Source: CAYLYP01 sp964387795 (GTDB lineage Bacteria; Bacteroidota; Bacteroidia; Bacteroidales; UBA7960). Taken from it: 14,190 nt of DNA. The position numbers were made by a program, and so were the translations under genes. Below are positions 1-6,749 of the stretch, in pieces. How positions within the stretch are numbered: the stretch's first letter is position 1; each line of letters starts with the position of its first letter. The DNA is taken from positions 1 to 14,190 of the forward strand of contig CAYLYP010000081.1 in assembly GCA_964387795.1 (NCBI GenBank), in the 5' to 3' direction. Under the pieces are notes generated by a model. The model saw only the letters and a list, made by a program, of their open reading frames with translations, was not told the DNA's origin and ran no database searches.

Positions 1-8
1 ATAAAATC

Positions 9-30
9 AAGCATTTTTATCTTAATGCTT
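9..30. other. Small perfect hairpin at window edge
   Basis: AAGCATT (9-15) and AATGCTT (24-30) form a perfect 7-bp inverted repeat around an 8-nt loop. It could end transcription of a gene lying left of the window, but no strong T-run follows on either strand, so its role is open. Confidence 0.4.
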
Positions 31-49
31 AACTAAACGACATTGATTT

Positions 50-181
50 ACGATTTACGAGTGACGATTTAGCGATTGACGATTTACGATTTACGAGTGA
101 CGATTAAGCGATTTACGATTTACGATTTGCGAGTGACGATTAAGCGATTGACGAATGACGATGTACGATTTACGATTTACG
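50..181. repeat. Tandem array of degenerate 7-bp units (ACGATTT/ACGAGTG)
   Basis: About 19 head-to-tail units of 7 bp (a few of 8 bp) run through this stretch. The commonest are ACGATTT and ACGAGTG, with variants ACGATTA, AGCGATTG, ACGAATG and ACGATGT. There are two higher-order echoes: ACGATTT-ACGAGTG-ACGATT recurs, and so does AGCGATT before the next block. It has no coding potential. Similar short-period intergenic arrays are, from recollection, found in Bacteroidota genomes; their function is unknown to me. Confidence 0.85.
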
Positions 182-231
182 TAGGCATTCACCACCCAAC
201 CGATTTATTGAAACCGTAAATTTGTATTTAT

Positions 232-287
232 AATCGTCAATCGTACTTCGTAAATCGTAAATCCTAGATTGTTGTCAATCGTAAATT
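232..287. repeat. Inverted counterpart of the 7-bp array
   Basis: This stretch carries the same units in reverse complement (CAATCGT, CGTAAAT). Positions 249-263 are the exact 15-bp reverse complement of 167-181, across a 67-nt spacer. Positions 232-243 match the reverse complement of 73-84. The two arrays could pair as a long imperfect cruciform or RNA hairpin. Confidence 0.8.
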
Positions 288-659
288 AATGTAATATCTT
301 AATTGGATTAAGTAATGTTGACATAATAAAGAATATGTTTTATGGCTATTTTCCTGCTTTTTTTTGATTGTATTTCAGTTATTATAAAAGTATCTATATG
401 TAATAACTATTTATGGATAATTGGATTATTTTTAGATTGAACGGACTGTAATACAGATAATAGAATCATTGTAAAGTGCTGTGAATTAATTAACAACAAA
501 TGAATTTAGAAGAAATCTAAATAAATATATTAAATATATGGTAATCAATATTATAAATTAAATAAATGAATCTTTATTAAGTATAAAGGCAAGAAAATCA
601 ATTAGTTGAAATAAATTAAAAAAAAAGTAGATAGATTAAATGGGTATTAAATTTGTTTC
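288..659. other. Gene-free AT-rich intergenic stretch upstream of rnf
   Basis: About 370 bp of very AT-rich DNA with no convincing open reading frame, tRNA or structured RNA that I can see. It separates the inverted heptamer arrays from the rnf promoter region. Confidence 0.6.
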
Positions 660-667
660 TAATTTTG
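660..667 (+). promoter_or_regulatory. Candidate -7 box for the rnf operon
   Basis: TAATTTTG matches the Bacteroidota -7 consensus TAnnTTTG exactly and would start transcription near 673, about 50 nt before the rnfB ATG. A second exact match, TAAATTTG, lies at 648-655. Neither has a convincing TTG -33 element at the usual 17-20 bp spacing, so the assignment is tentative. Confidence 0.4.
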
Positions 668-723
668 CATGGCCTATTAAAACTAGGAAATAGGCGAATT
701 AGGCAAAATCAATCCCTAAAAAA

Positions 724-1584
724 ATGTTTAATCAGGTAGTTATTTTATCAGTTGTTACCCTGGGAGCAGTGGGAACATTATCGGCAGTAATCCTTTACCT
801 TATCGCCCAGAAGTTTAAAGTTATTGAAGACCCTCGCATTGATCAGGTTGCAGAGTTGTTGCCCGGAGCCAATTGTGGTGGTTGTGGCTTAGCTGGTTGC
901 AGGAATATGGCCGAGGAGATAGTAAAAAGAGAAAACCTTGAAGGGCTGAATTGTCCTCCGGGAGGTAATGCCGTTATGAAGAGCATTGCATCCTTGCTTG
1001 GATTGGAGGTTGAAGAGCAGGAACCTATGATTGCTGTATTAAGGTGCTCAGGGTCGAGGGAAAATGCCCCGGTTAAAGTTGAATATGATGGGGTTAAAAC
1101 CTGTGCATTTGCCCATAGTTTGTTCTCAGGTGAATCAGGTTGCCCTCATGGATGTATTGGCCTTGGTGATTGTGTTGTGTCCTGTACTTTTGGTGCAATG
1201 TCAATTGATCCGGTTACAGGGCTCCCGGTAATAAGCGATGAGAAATGCGTGGCATGTGGGGCATGTGTAAAGGCTTGTCCAAGAAGTATTATTGAATTGC
1301 GCAAAAAAGGCAAGAAAGACCGTCGGATTTTTGTTTCATGTATCAATGAAGAAAAAGGGGGGATTGCCCGTAAGAATTGCCAGGTTGCATGTATTGGTTG
1401 TGGAAAATGCGTTAAGGAGTGTAAGTTTGAAGCTATTGAACTTAAGAATAACCTGGCATATATCGATTTCAACAAATGTACATTATGCCGCAAGTGTGTT
1501 GAGGTATGCCCGACACAGGCAATACATGAATTGAATTTCCCGCCAAGGAAAGTTAAAACAGAAGAAACCCAGGCAGAAGCCTAG
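724..1584 (+). CDS. rnfB: RnfB, polyferredoxin subunit of the Rnf complex
   Basis: RnfB takes electrons from reduced ferredoxin and feeds them into the membrane-bound Rnf complex. The 286-residue protein has one N-terminal membrane helix (about 5-28). A four-cysteine Fe-S motif follows (C51, C54, C59, C77, within GANCGGCGLAGC), then four ferredoxin-like cysteine sets: C140/144/150/154, C175/178/181/185, C223/226/229/233 and C252/255/258/262. C206 and C219 are additional cysteines between the second and third sets. Length and layout fit full RnfB of anaerobic Bacteroidota. It is the first gene of the operon; rnfC starts 49 bp after its stop. The ATG at 724 has no clear Shine-Dalgarno site, as is usual in this phylum. 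Identification is secure. Confidence 0.96.
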   Translation: MFNQVVILSVVTLGAVGTLSAVILYLIAQKFKVIEDPRIDQVAELLPGANCGGCGLAGCRNMAEEIVKRENLEGLNCPPGGNAVMKSIASLLGLEVEEQEPMIAVLRCSGSRENAPVKVEYDGVKTCAFAHSLFSGESGCPHGCIGLGDCVVSCTFGAMSIDPVTGLPVISDEKCVACGACVKACPRSIIELRKKGKKDRRIFVSCINEEKGGIARKNCQVACIGCGKCVKECKFEAIELKNNLAYIDFNKCTLCRKCVEVCPTQAIHELNFPPRKVKTEETQAEA

Positions 1585-1621
1585 AGACATAAAGTATTAT
1601 TACAAATTGTAAAACCAAAGT

Positions 1622-1636
1622 GGAGGTAGCCCCTTG
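1622..1636 (+). promoter_or_regulatory. Strong ribosome binding site with TTG start of rnfC
   Basis: GGAGG at 1622-1626 lies 7 nt before a TTG at 1634. No ATG or GTG gives the expected N-terminus, and the next in-frame ATG is about 150 codons downstream, inside the conserved domain. The site therefore fixes the rnfC start as TTG. Confidence 0.8.
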
Positions 1637-2962
1637 AAGACCTTTAAATTAGGTGGAGTTCACCCGGAAGAAAACAAGATAAGCGAAAATCAGCCAATTG
1701 AAGCGCTTGGTCTTCCAAAGACAGTATTTATTCCGATAAGCCAACATCTTGGAGTGCCGGCCAAGCCTTTAGTTGATAAAGGTGCCAAAGTAAAAACCGG
1801 TCAGCTTATAGCAAGCGGCGATGGGTTTATATCGGCAAATGTGCATTCTTCAGTTTCGGGAACGGTGTCAAAGATTGATGAAGTTGTTGATGCCAGTGGA
1901 TATAAGCGGAAAGCAATTTTCATTGATGTAGAAGGCGATGAATGGGAGGAAGGAATTGATCGCAGCGATGTCCTTAAAAAAGAATGCAGGCTTTCAGCTG
2001 AGGAAATCATTAAGAAAGTAAATGAGCAGGGTATTGTTGGACTTGGTGGTGCAACCTTTCCTTCTCATGTAAAACTTATGGTGCCCAAAGGAAAAAAGGC
2101 TGATTATCTGATTATAAATGGAGTGGAATGCGAACCATATCTGACCGCCGATCACAGGTTGATGCTTGAAAAGACAGAAGAAATTATGGTGGGCATAAGC
2201 ATCCAGATGAAAGCCCTTGATGTAAAAAAAGCCCTTATAGGTATTGAGAACAATAAGCCGGATGCCATTAGTAAGATGTCGGCAGCAGCTTCAAAATATG
2301 CAGGCATAGAAGTTCATCCCTTAAAAGTGAAATATCCACAGGGGGGTGAAAAACAATTGATAAAGGCTTTGATAAACCGTGAAGTCCCAAGTGGAAAACT
2401 CCCGATAGAAGTTGGGTGTGTTGTTCATAATGTGGGTACTTCCTTTGCGGTATATGAAGCAGTCCAAAAAAACAAACCCCTTTTTGAAAGGGTAGTTACC
2501 GTTACAGGTAAAAAGCTTAGTAAGCCATCAAACTTCCTGGTAAGGATAGGAACCCCTGTTTCAGCATTGATTGATGCTGCTGGCGGGCTTCCTGAAACAA
2601 CCGGGAAAGTAGTGAATGGTGGCCCCATGATGGGCAAAGCATTGAGCAACCTTGATGCACCTGTAGTAAAAGGCACAAGCGGTATCATTGCATTTGAGGA
2701 AGAGATTTCAAAAAGGACAGCCCAGATGAACTGCATCCGTTGCGCACGCTGCACGCAGGTTTGCCCTCTTGGCCTTGAACCTTATCTTTTGGCTTTACTG
2801 TCGGCCAAACAGGATTGGGAAGCATGTGAGAAAAACAGGATTATGGATTGTATGGAATGTGGCTCTTGTCATTATACCTGCCCATCAGGTCGGCCTTTGC
2901 TTGACCAGATAAGGGTAGGTAAATCCAAAACAGGCCAGATGATTCGTAATCGGGCAAAATAA
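1634..2962 (+). CDS. rnfC: RnfC, NADH-binding FMN/Fe-S subunit of the Rnf complex
   Basis: RnfC is the peripheral subunit that exchanges electrons with NAD(H). The 442-residue protein opens with the typical KLGGVHPEENK segment and a lipoyl-like barrel-sandwich region. The nucleotide/flavin-binding part follows, with GGATFP (138-143) and NGVECEPYLT (from 162). An SLBB-type region comes next, and two [4Fe-4S] motifs close the protein: C367/370/373/377 and C406/409/412/416. The C-terminus is short, without the long Ala/Lys-rich tail of proteobacterial RnfC. The start is TTG, chosen because of the Shine-Dalgarno site 7 nt upstream and agreement with family N-termini. It lies between rnfB and rnfD; the gap to rnfD is 48 bp. 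Confidence 0.96.
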   Translation: MKTFKLGGVHPEENKISENQPIEALGLPKTVFIPISQHLGVPAKPLVDKGAKVKTGQLIASGDGFISANVHSSVSGTVSKIDEVVDASGYKRKAIFIDVEGDEWEEGIDRSDVLKKECRLSAEEIIKKVNEQGIVGLGGATFPSHVKLMVPKGKKADYLIINGVECEPYLTADHRLMLEKTEEIMVGISIQMKALDVKKALIGIENNKPDAISKMSAAASKYAGIEVHPLKVKYPQGGEKQLIKALINREVPSGKLPIEVGCVVHNVGTSFAVYEAVQKNKPLFERVVTVTGKKLSKPSNFLVRIGTPVSALIDAAGGLPETTGKVVNGGPMMGKALSNLDAPVVKGTSGIIAFEEEISKRTAQMNCIRCARCTQVCPLGLEPYLLALLSAKQDWEACEKNRIMDCMECGSCHYTCPSGRPLLDQIRVGKSKTGQMIRNRAK

Positions 2963-3010
2963 TTTTAGATAAATAGGAAAAATAACAATAAACTGCTGAA
3001 TTAAAGGGAT

Positions 3011-4021
3011 ATGAAAATATTAACCGTATCGGGTTCACCCCATGTTCATGCCCCGCAAACCGTAAGTAAGATAATGTATGGAGTGGTAATCTCATTGATT
3101 CCTGCCATGCTAGTATCGTTTTATTTTTTTGGTTTGCAGGCTATCCTTGTAACAATGGTTGCAGTGATATCATGCCTGGGTTTTGAGTATTTGTTTCAAT
3201 ATGTGCTTCAGGGAAAAAACTTTGGGCGCCCCTATTCCATTTTTGATGGATCGGGAATGATTACAGGTATATTGCTTGCATTTAATGTTCCTTCCAATAT
3301 CCCATTATGGATGGTTGTCGTTGGTTCATTGGTGGCAATAGGAATAGGCAAGATGACTTTTGGCGGGCTTGGGAAAAACGTGTTTAACCCTGCACTGGTA
3401 GGTAGGGTTTTTATGTTGATTTCATTCCCGGTTCAGATGACAAGGTGGCCTGTACCTACAAAATTCAGCACTGCATTAACAGATGTAATCACTGGTCCCA
3501 CACCTCTTGCAATTATTAAAGAAGGGATAAAAAAAGGGGACAGCCTTGATTCGTTGATGTCACAGGTACCTGATTATGTAAACCTTTTAATGGGCAATAT
3601 GGGTGGTTCGCTAGGCGAGATTTCAGCCATTGCGATAATTATCGGAGGCTTATATATGCTTATCCGTAGGATTATCACCTGGCATATCCCTGTTGCGTTT
3701 TTGGGTTCTGCAGCTATATTTTCAGGTATTCTTTGGCTTGTTGATCCTACTATATATGTAGATCCTGCATTCCATCTTCTCACAGGTGGTATGATGCTTG
3801 GTGCTGTATATATGGCAACAGATATGGTGACATCGCCAATGGCGAAAAGCGGACAATTGATATTTGGGGCTGGTTGTGGATTGCTCACAATAACAATCAG
3901 GGTATTTGGGGCATATCCCGAAGGTGTTTCTTTTGCAATACTTATCATGAATGCGTTTGTGCCCCTAATAAATAGGAGTTTTAAACCTAAGCATTTTGGG
4001 GAGGAGGTTAAAAATGGCTAA
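3011..4021 (+). CDS. rnfD: RnfD, membrane flavoprotein subunit of the Rnf complex
   Basis: RnfD is an integral membrane subunit related to NqrB that carries a covalently bound FMN and takes part in ion translocation. The 336-residue protein has about eight to ten hydrophobic helices, the family segment NVFNPALVGR and a conserved TDMVTSP stretch near the C-terminus. The expected FMN-acceptor threonine is T164, within D158-V-I-T-G-P-T164-P-L. The usual motif is S/T-G-A-T, so alanine is replaced by proline while the acceptor is kept. The last 8 bp overlap the start of rnfG, which suggests translational coupling. The identification is secure; only the flavinylation motif is unusual. Confidence 0.95.
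   Translation: MKILTVSGSPHVHAPQTVSKIMYGVVISLIPAMLVSFYFFGLQAILVTMVAVISCLGFEYLFQYVLQGKNFGRPYSIFDGSGMITGILLAFNVPSNIPLWMVVVGSLVAIGIGKMTFGGLGKNVFNPALVGRVFMLISFPVQMTRWPVPTKFSTALTDVITGPTPLAIIKEGIKKGDSLDSLMSQVPDYVNLLMGNMGGSLGEISAIAIIIGGLYMLIRRIITWHIPVAFLGSAAIFSGILWLVDPTIYVDPAFHLLTGGMMLGAVYMATDMVTSPMAKSGQLIFGAGCGLLTITIRVFGAYPEGVSFAILIMNAFVPLINRSFKPKHFGEEVKNG
4001..4007 (+). promoter_or_regulatory. Strong Shine-Dalgarno site for rnfG inside the rnfD 3' end
   Basis: GAGGAGG lies 6 nt before the ATG at 4014. This decides the rnfG start against an in-frame TTG at 3996, which would place the site inside the coding region. Confidence 0.75.
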
Positions 4022-4592
4022 AAAAGAATCGAGCTTTATAAATATGGTTCTCACCTTATTGGTGATAACAGTAGTGTCTGCCTTTGCACTTGGCAGTGTG
4101 TATAATATTACACTGGAACCAATAGCACAGAGCAAGCAAAAGGCAAAGCAGGATGCTATTGCATTGGTAGTCCCTGCTTTTGATAAACTGGAAACAAAGA
4201 AGGTAATGCCGGAAAATGGGGTAGATTCATTGGAAATGAATTATGCCTATAAAGCAGGTGAACTTGTTGGAATAGCTGTAGAAACCTATACAGATAATGG
4301 TTTTGGTGGGCGCATCAGGGCAATGGTTGGTTTTGACCCCAATGGAGTCATTATTGATGTTGTTCACTTAGAACATAAAGAAACTCCCGGATTGGGGGAT
4401 AAGATTGATAAGAGCAAAAATCCATGGAGCAACCAGTTTAGGGGTTTTGATCCTGCTTCAAAACAGTTGAAGGTTAAAAAGGACGGGGGAGACGTGGATG
4501 CAATTACAGCAGCAACAATTTCTTCAAGGGCATATTGCGATGCTATTGAAAGGGCATATCAAAGTGTTAAGAAAGAAGGAGGGAACCAATAA
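4014..4592 (+). CDS. rnfG: RnfG, periplasmic flavoprotein subunit of the Rnf complex
   Basis: RnfG is anchored by one N-terminal helix (about residues 8-29) and exposes an FMN-binding domain on the outer face of the inner membrane. FMN is attached by ApbE to a threonine. The 192-residue product, read from the ATG at 4014, contains the GFGGRI and ETPGLGDKI segments of FMN-binding domains. Its acceptor region is D162-A-I-T-A-A-T168-I-S-S, giving T168 as the likely acceptor in place of the textbook S-G-A-T. The gene overlaps rnfD by 8 bp, and its TAA shares the final A with the rnfE ATG. No apbE gene lies in the window, so the transferase must be encoded elsewhere. Confidence 0.94.
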   Translation: MAKKESSFINMVLTLLVITVVSAFALGSVYNITLEPIAQSKQKAKQDAIALVVPAFDKLETKKVMPENGVDSLEMNYAYKAGELVGIAVETYTDNGFGGRIRAMVGFDPNGVIIDVVHLEHKETPGLGDKIDKSKNPWSNQFRGFDPASKQLKVKKDGGDVDAITAATISSRAYCDAIERAYQSVKKEGGNQ

Positions 4593-5176
4593 TGAACCAA
4601 TTTAAGAATTTTACCAAAGGGCTTTTAAAAGAGAATCCAGTATTTGTTCTTTTATTAGGATGCTGCCCGACATTAGGAGTCACTACTTCAGCAATCAATG
4701 GGGTAGGTATGGGTTTAGCAACTACCTTTGTATTGGTAATGTCGAATATTGTAATTTCTTTAGTAAAAAACTTCATCCCTGATAAGGTAAGGATCCCTTC
4801 ATTTATTGTAATCATTGCATCTTTTGTTACAATAGTACAATTAGTGATGGAGGCTTTTGTCCCTGCTTTATATGCAAGCCTTGGGCTGTTTATCCCTTTG
4901 ATTGTTGTGAATTGTATTGTTTTGGGCAGGGCAGAGGCTTTTGCATCAAAAAATACTGTTTTCTCTTCAATGATTGATGGGTTAGGAATGGGATTTGGTT
5001 TTACCTTTGCGCTAACTTTACTGGGAACAGTCAGGGAGTTGCTTGGCAACTACTCTATATTCGGATATAAGTTTATTCCTACAGACGGCATTTTGGTCTT
5101 TGTTTTAGCACCAGGAGCCTTCTTTGGATTGGGCTTTTTGATTGCAATCATCAAATCTTTGAGAAAAACGGCTTAA
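4592..5176 (+). CDS. rnfE: RnfE, integral membrane subunit of the Rnf complex
   Basis: RnfE and RnfA are homologous six-helix proteins with inverted topology. They bind an intramembrane Fe-S centre between them and form part of the ion path. The 194-residue protein has the signature LLLGCCPTLGVT with C24/C25 in the first helix and VNCIVLGRAEAFA with C108 in the middle helix, the expected ligand positions by analogy to NqrD/NqrE. GGAGGG at 4578-4583 lies 8 nt before the ATG, and the start overlaps the rnfG stop (TAATG). The length is normal for the family. Confidence 0.95.
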   Translation: MNQFKNFTKGLLKENPVFVLLLGCCPTLGVTTSAINGVGMGLATTFVLVMSNIVISLVKNFIPDKVRIPSFIVIIASFVTIVQLVMEAFVPALYASLGLFIPLIVVNCIVLGRAEAFASKNTVFSSMIDGLGMGFGFTFALTLLGTVRELLGNYSIFGYKFIPTDGILVFVLAPGAFFGLGFLIAIIKSLRKTA

Positions 5177-5187
5177 AAAATTAGGAT

Positions 5188-5760
5188 ATGGAGTACATTA
5201 TTATTATAATTGCAGGAGTATTTGTAAATAATATCGTTCTTGCACAGTTTTTAGGCATCTGCCCATTTTTAGGGGTGAGCTCAAAAGTCAGCACTTCTGT
5301 CGGAATGTCAGGAGCAGTGGTCTTTGTAATGACTTTGGCAACAATAGTAACCTATCTTGTATATACGTATGTATTGTTGCCTTTCGACATTGGCTACCTG
5401 CAGACAATTTCGTATATTCTGGTTATTGCTGCTTTGGTACAGATGGTGGAAATCATTTTGAAGAAGTTAAGCCCATCGCTTTATCAGGCTTTAGGGATTT
5501 TTCTCCCACTTATCACCACTAATTGTGCGGTATTGGGTGTTGCCATTTTAACCATTCAGAAGAATTATAACCTTCTTGAAGGTGTTGTATTTACAATTGC
5601 AACTGCAGTAGGATTTGGCTTGGCTATCATTCTATTTGCAGGTATCCGCGAACATCTTGATTTGGTTGAAGTCCCTAAAGGAATGAGGGGCGCACCTATA
5701 TCACTGATTGTTGCAGGCATCATGGCATTAGCATTTATGGGCTTTGCAGGATTGGTTTAA
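5188..5760 (+). CDS. rnfA: RnfA, integral membrane subunit of the Rnf complex
   Basis: This is the last gene of the operon, 11 bp after rnfE. The 190-residue protein has six hydrophobic helices. It carries FLGICPFLGVS with C25 in helix 1 and TTNCAVLGVA with C113 in the middle, the counterparts of the RnfE cysteines that hold the intramembrane Fe-S centre. Length and motifs are those of intact RnfA/RsxA. Unlike rnfC, rnfG and rnfE it has only a poor AGGA placed very close to the ATG, so its translation may depend on coupling to rnfE. Transcription probably ends at the hairpins that follow. Confidence 0.95.
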   Translation: MEYIIIIIAGVFVNNIVLAQFLGICPFLGVSSKVSTSVGMSGAVVFVMTLATIVTYLVYTYVLLPFDIGYLQTISYILVIAALVQMVEIILKKLSPSLYQALGIFLPLITTNCAVLGVAILTIQKNYNLLEGVVFTIATAVGFGLAIILFAGIREHLDLVEVPKGMRGAPISLIVAGIMALAFMGFAGLV

Positions 5761-5786
5761 TAATGAACTGAACGAATTTAAGATAA

Positions 5787-5822
5787 TGCGTGCCTTTGTT
5801 GGCTCTGAGGCATGCAGTTTTT
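5787..5822 (+). terminator. First hairpin after rnfA, terminator-like
   Basis: TGCGTGCC (5787-5794) pairs with GGCATGCA (5809-5816) with one G-U pair around a 14-nt loop and is followed by GTTTTTG. It lies 26 nt after the rnfA stop. The short T-run suggests a weaker terminator than the one at 5864. Confidence 0.5.
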
Positions 5823-5824
5823 GA

Positions 5825-5842
5825 TATGGTAGAAATACCATA
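5825..5842. other. Perfect hairpin with GAAA loop between the two terminators
   Basis: TATGGTA (5825-5831), loop GAAA, TACCATA (5836-5842). It is a perfect 7-bp stem without a T-run after it, and it uses the same GAAA tetraloop as the next hairpin. Confidence 0.5.
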
Positions 5843-5863
5843 ACAGTTGGTTTTAGGGTTTGG

Positions 5864-5894
5864 GTGTCAGGAAGAAATTCCTGGCACTTTTTTT
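5864..5894 (+). terminator. Rho-independent terminator of the rnf operon
   Basis: GTGTCAGGAA (5864-5873) pairs with TTCCTGGCAC (5878-5887) over 10 bp, with one G-U, around a GAAA loop. TTTTTTT (5888-5894) follows directly. This is a classical intrinsic terminator placed about 100 bp after rnfA. Confidence 0.88.
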
Positions 5895-6225
5895 ATGTTC
5901 TTTTTATTGACAAAGAAAAGAATGACCGAATATATTATTGACTTATTATTTAAATTAAAACGATTTAGATTTATATCAGAAATTGGATTATCATATAGAA
6001 ATAATCTTGTGTGTTTGGCTTGTTTTAAGTTAAAGACAATTGGAATTAATGATGATTCATTGAAACGGAGGTTATAAATTAAAAAGATTATCAAAGGCCA
6101 GGGCTTCCCTAATGAGAGAAATAGATTTGTGTATATCTGGGAGAAGATAATGGAAAGCTTATTAGTTGATCATTCATACGGGTAAAATACAAAACAATTA
6201 AAACTACATGTGTTATGAACAAGGA
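5895..6225. other. Intergenic stretch without a recognisable gene
   Basis: This AT-rich DNA lies between the rnf terminator and the end of the convergent minus-strand genes. Two open frames of about 75 codons cross it on opposite strands, but both run into or out of the terminator hairpin and look like chance readings. I see no RNA gene or repeat. Confidence 0.55.
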
Positions 6226-6666
6226 TCAGTAGTATTTCATTTTGATATGGATTACCTTCACTTCCTGATTATTTATTTGAAAGCTGAAATTTTTAAATCT
6301 GGGTCTTTTTAAACCACTATGTTCATATTGTGAAAAGCCGATACCTTCATCGGGGATAAAAAAGCTATAATCCATTTTGCAGTTTTCGTTTTCATCATCT
6401 AAGATTGCAATACCATAGATGCCCTGGCTGAGCTCTATTATTGTTTTTAATTCCCCGTTTTTGATTTTCGATTTTGATATGCATTTTTTTATAAACGGGG
6501 TATCGTCCTCAAAGCTTTTCTGGTCTTTAAATATCCCTATTTGTACAGCTCCTTTTTGGTTTTTAAAACCATTGATCCTGATATCAAGAGTCTGGGCTGA
6601 TAGGGATCCGATGCAAGCCAAAAGGAGGAGAGAAGAAATGAAAATGTTAATGATTGAAAACCGCAT
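6226..6666 (-). CDS. Small exported DUF2141-family protein
   Basis: The 146-residue product, read from the ATG at 6666, begins with an export signal and a hydrophobic core ending SLSAQ (likely cut after A24). LLAC at 15-18 is also an acceptable lipobox, so it may be a lipoprotein. The mature part fits DUF2141 (PF09912): an early beta-rich segment (GAVQIGIFKD), then IAILDDENENCKMDY and IPDEGIGFSQ, close to the family HDENGNGKLD and GxPxEGYGFS motifs. The family is exported and its function is unknown. An upstream in-frame TTG at 6702 would add 12 residues, but that codon falls in the hairpin at 6686-6738, so the ATG is preferred. It is last in a minus-strand gene run, 83 bp after the LolA-like gene, and may be only partly co-transcribed with it. 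Confidence 0.85.
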   Translation of the reverse strand: MRFSIINIFISSLLLLACIGSLSAQTLDIRINGFKNQKGAVQIGIFKDQKSFEDDTPFIKKCISKSKIKNGELKTIIELSQGIYGIAILDDENENCKMDYSFFIPDEGIGFSQYEHSGLKRPRFKNFSFQINNQEVKVIHIKMKYY

Positions 6667-6685
6667 GGTCTTTATTATTAAAAGA

Positions 6686-6738
6686 GAAAGCCTCCTGAAC
6701 AAAAAAAATGGGGAATAGTCTGGTTCAGGAAGGCTTTC
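6686..6738 (-). terminator. Long intergenic hairpin: terminator or attenuator
   Basis: Positions 6686-6700 and 6723-6738 pair over 15 bp with one bulged base around a 22-nt loop. Read on the minus strand, the loop holds eight T and the second arm contains AGGAGG, followed by the T-rich TCTCTTTTAATAA. It lies between the LolA-like gene and the DUF2141 gene. It could partly end transcription there or set the level of the last gene. Confidence 0.55.
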
Positions 6739-6749
6739 AGGGTTAATGG

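Noticed and set aside
1..723. CRISPR array at the left end
   Set aside because: The repeats are 7-bp tandem units with no spacers, so they do not fit repeat-spacer structure.
3996..4013. Upstream TTG start for rnfG
   Set aside because: It would put the strong GAGGAGG site inside the coding region. The ATG at 4014 is correctly spaced from that site.
5847..6094. Overlapping open frames of about 75 codons on both strands after rnfA
   Set aside because: They overlap the rnf terminator hairpin, have no recognisable domain or start signal, and oppose each other over the same AT-rich DNA.
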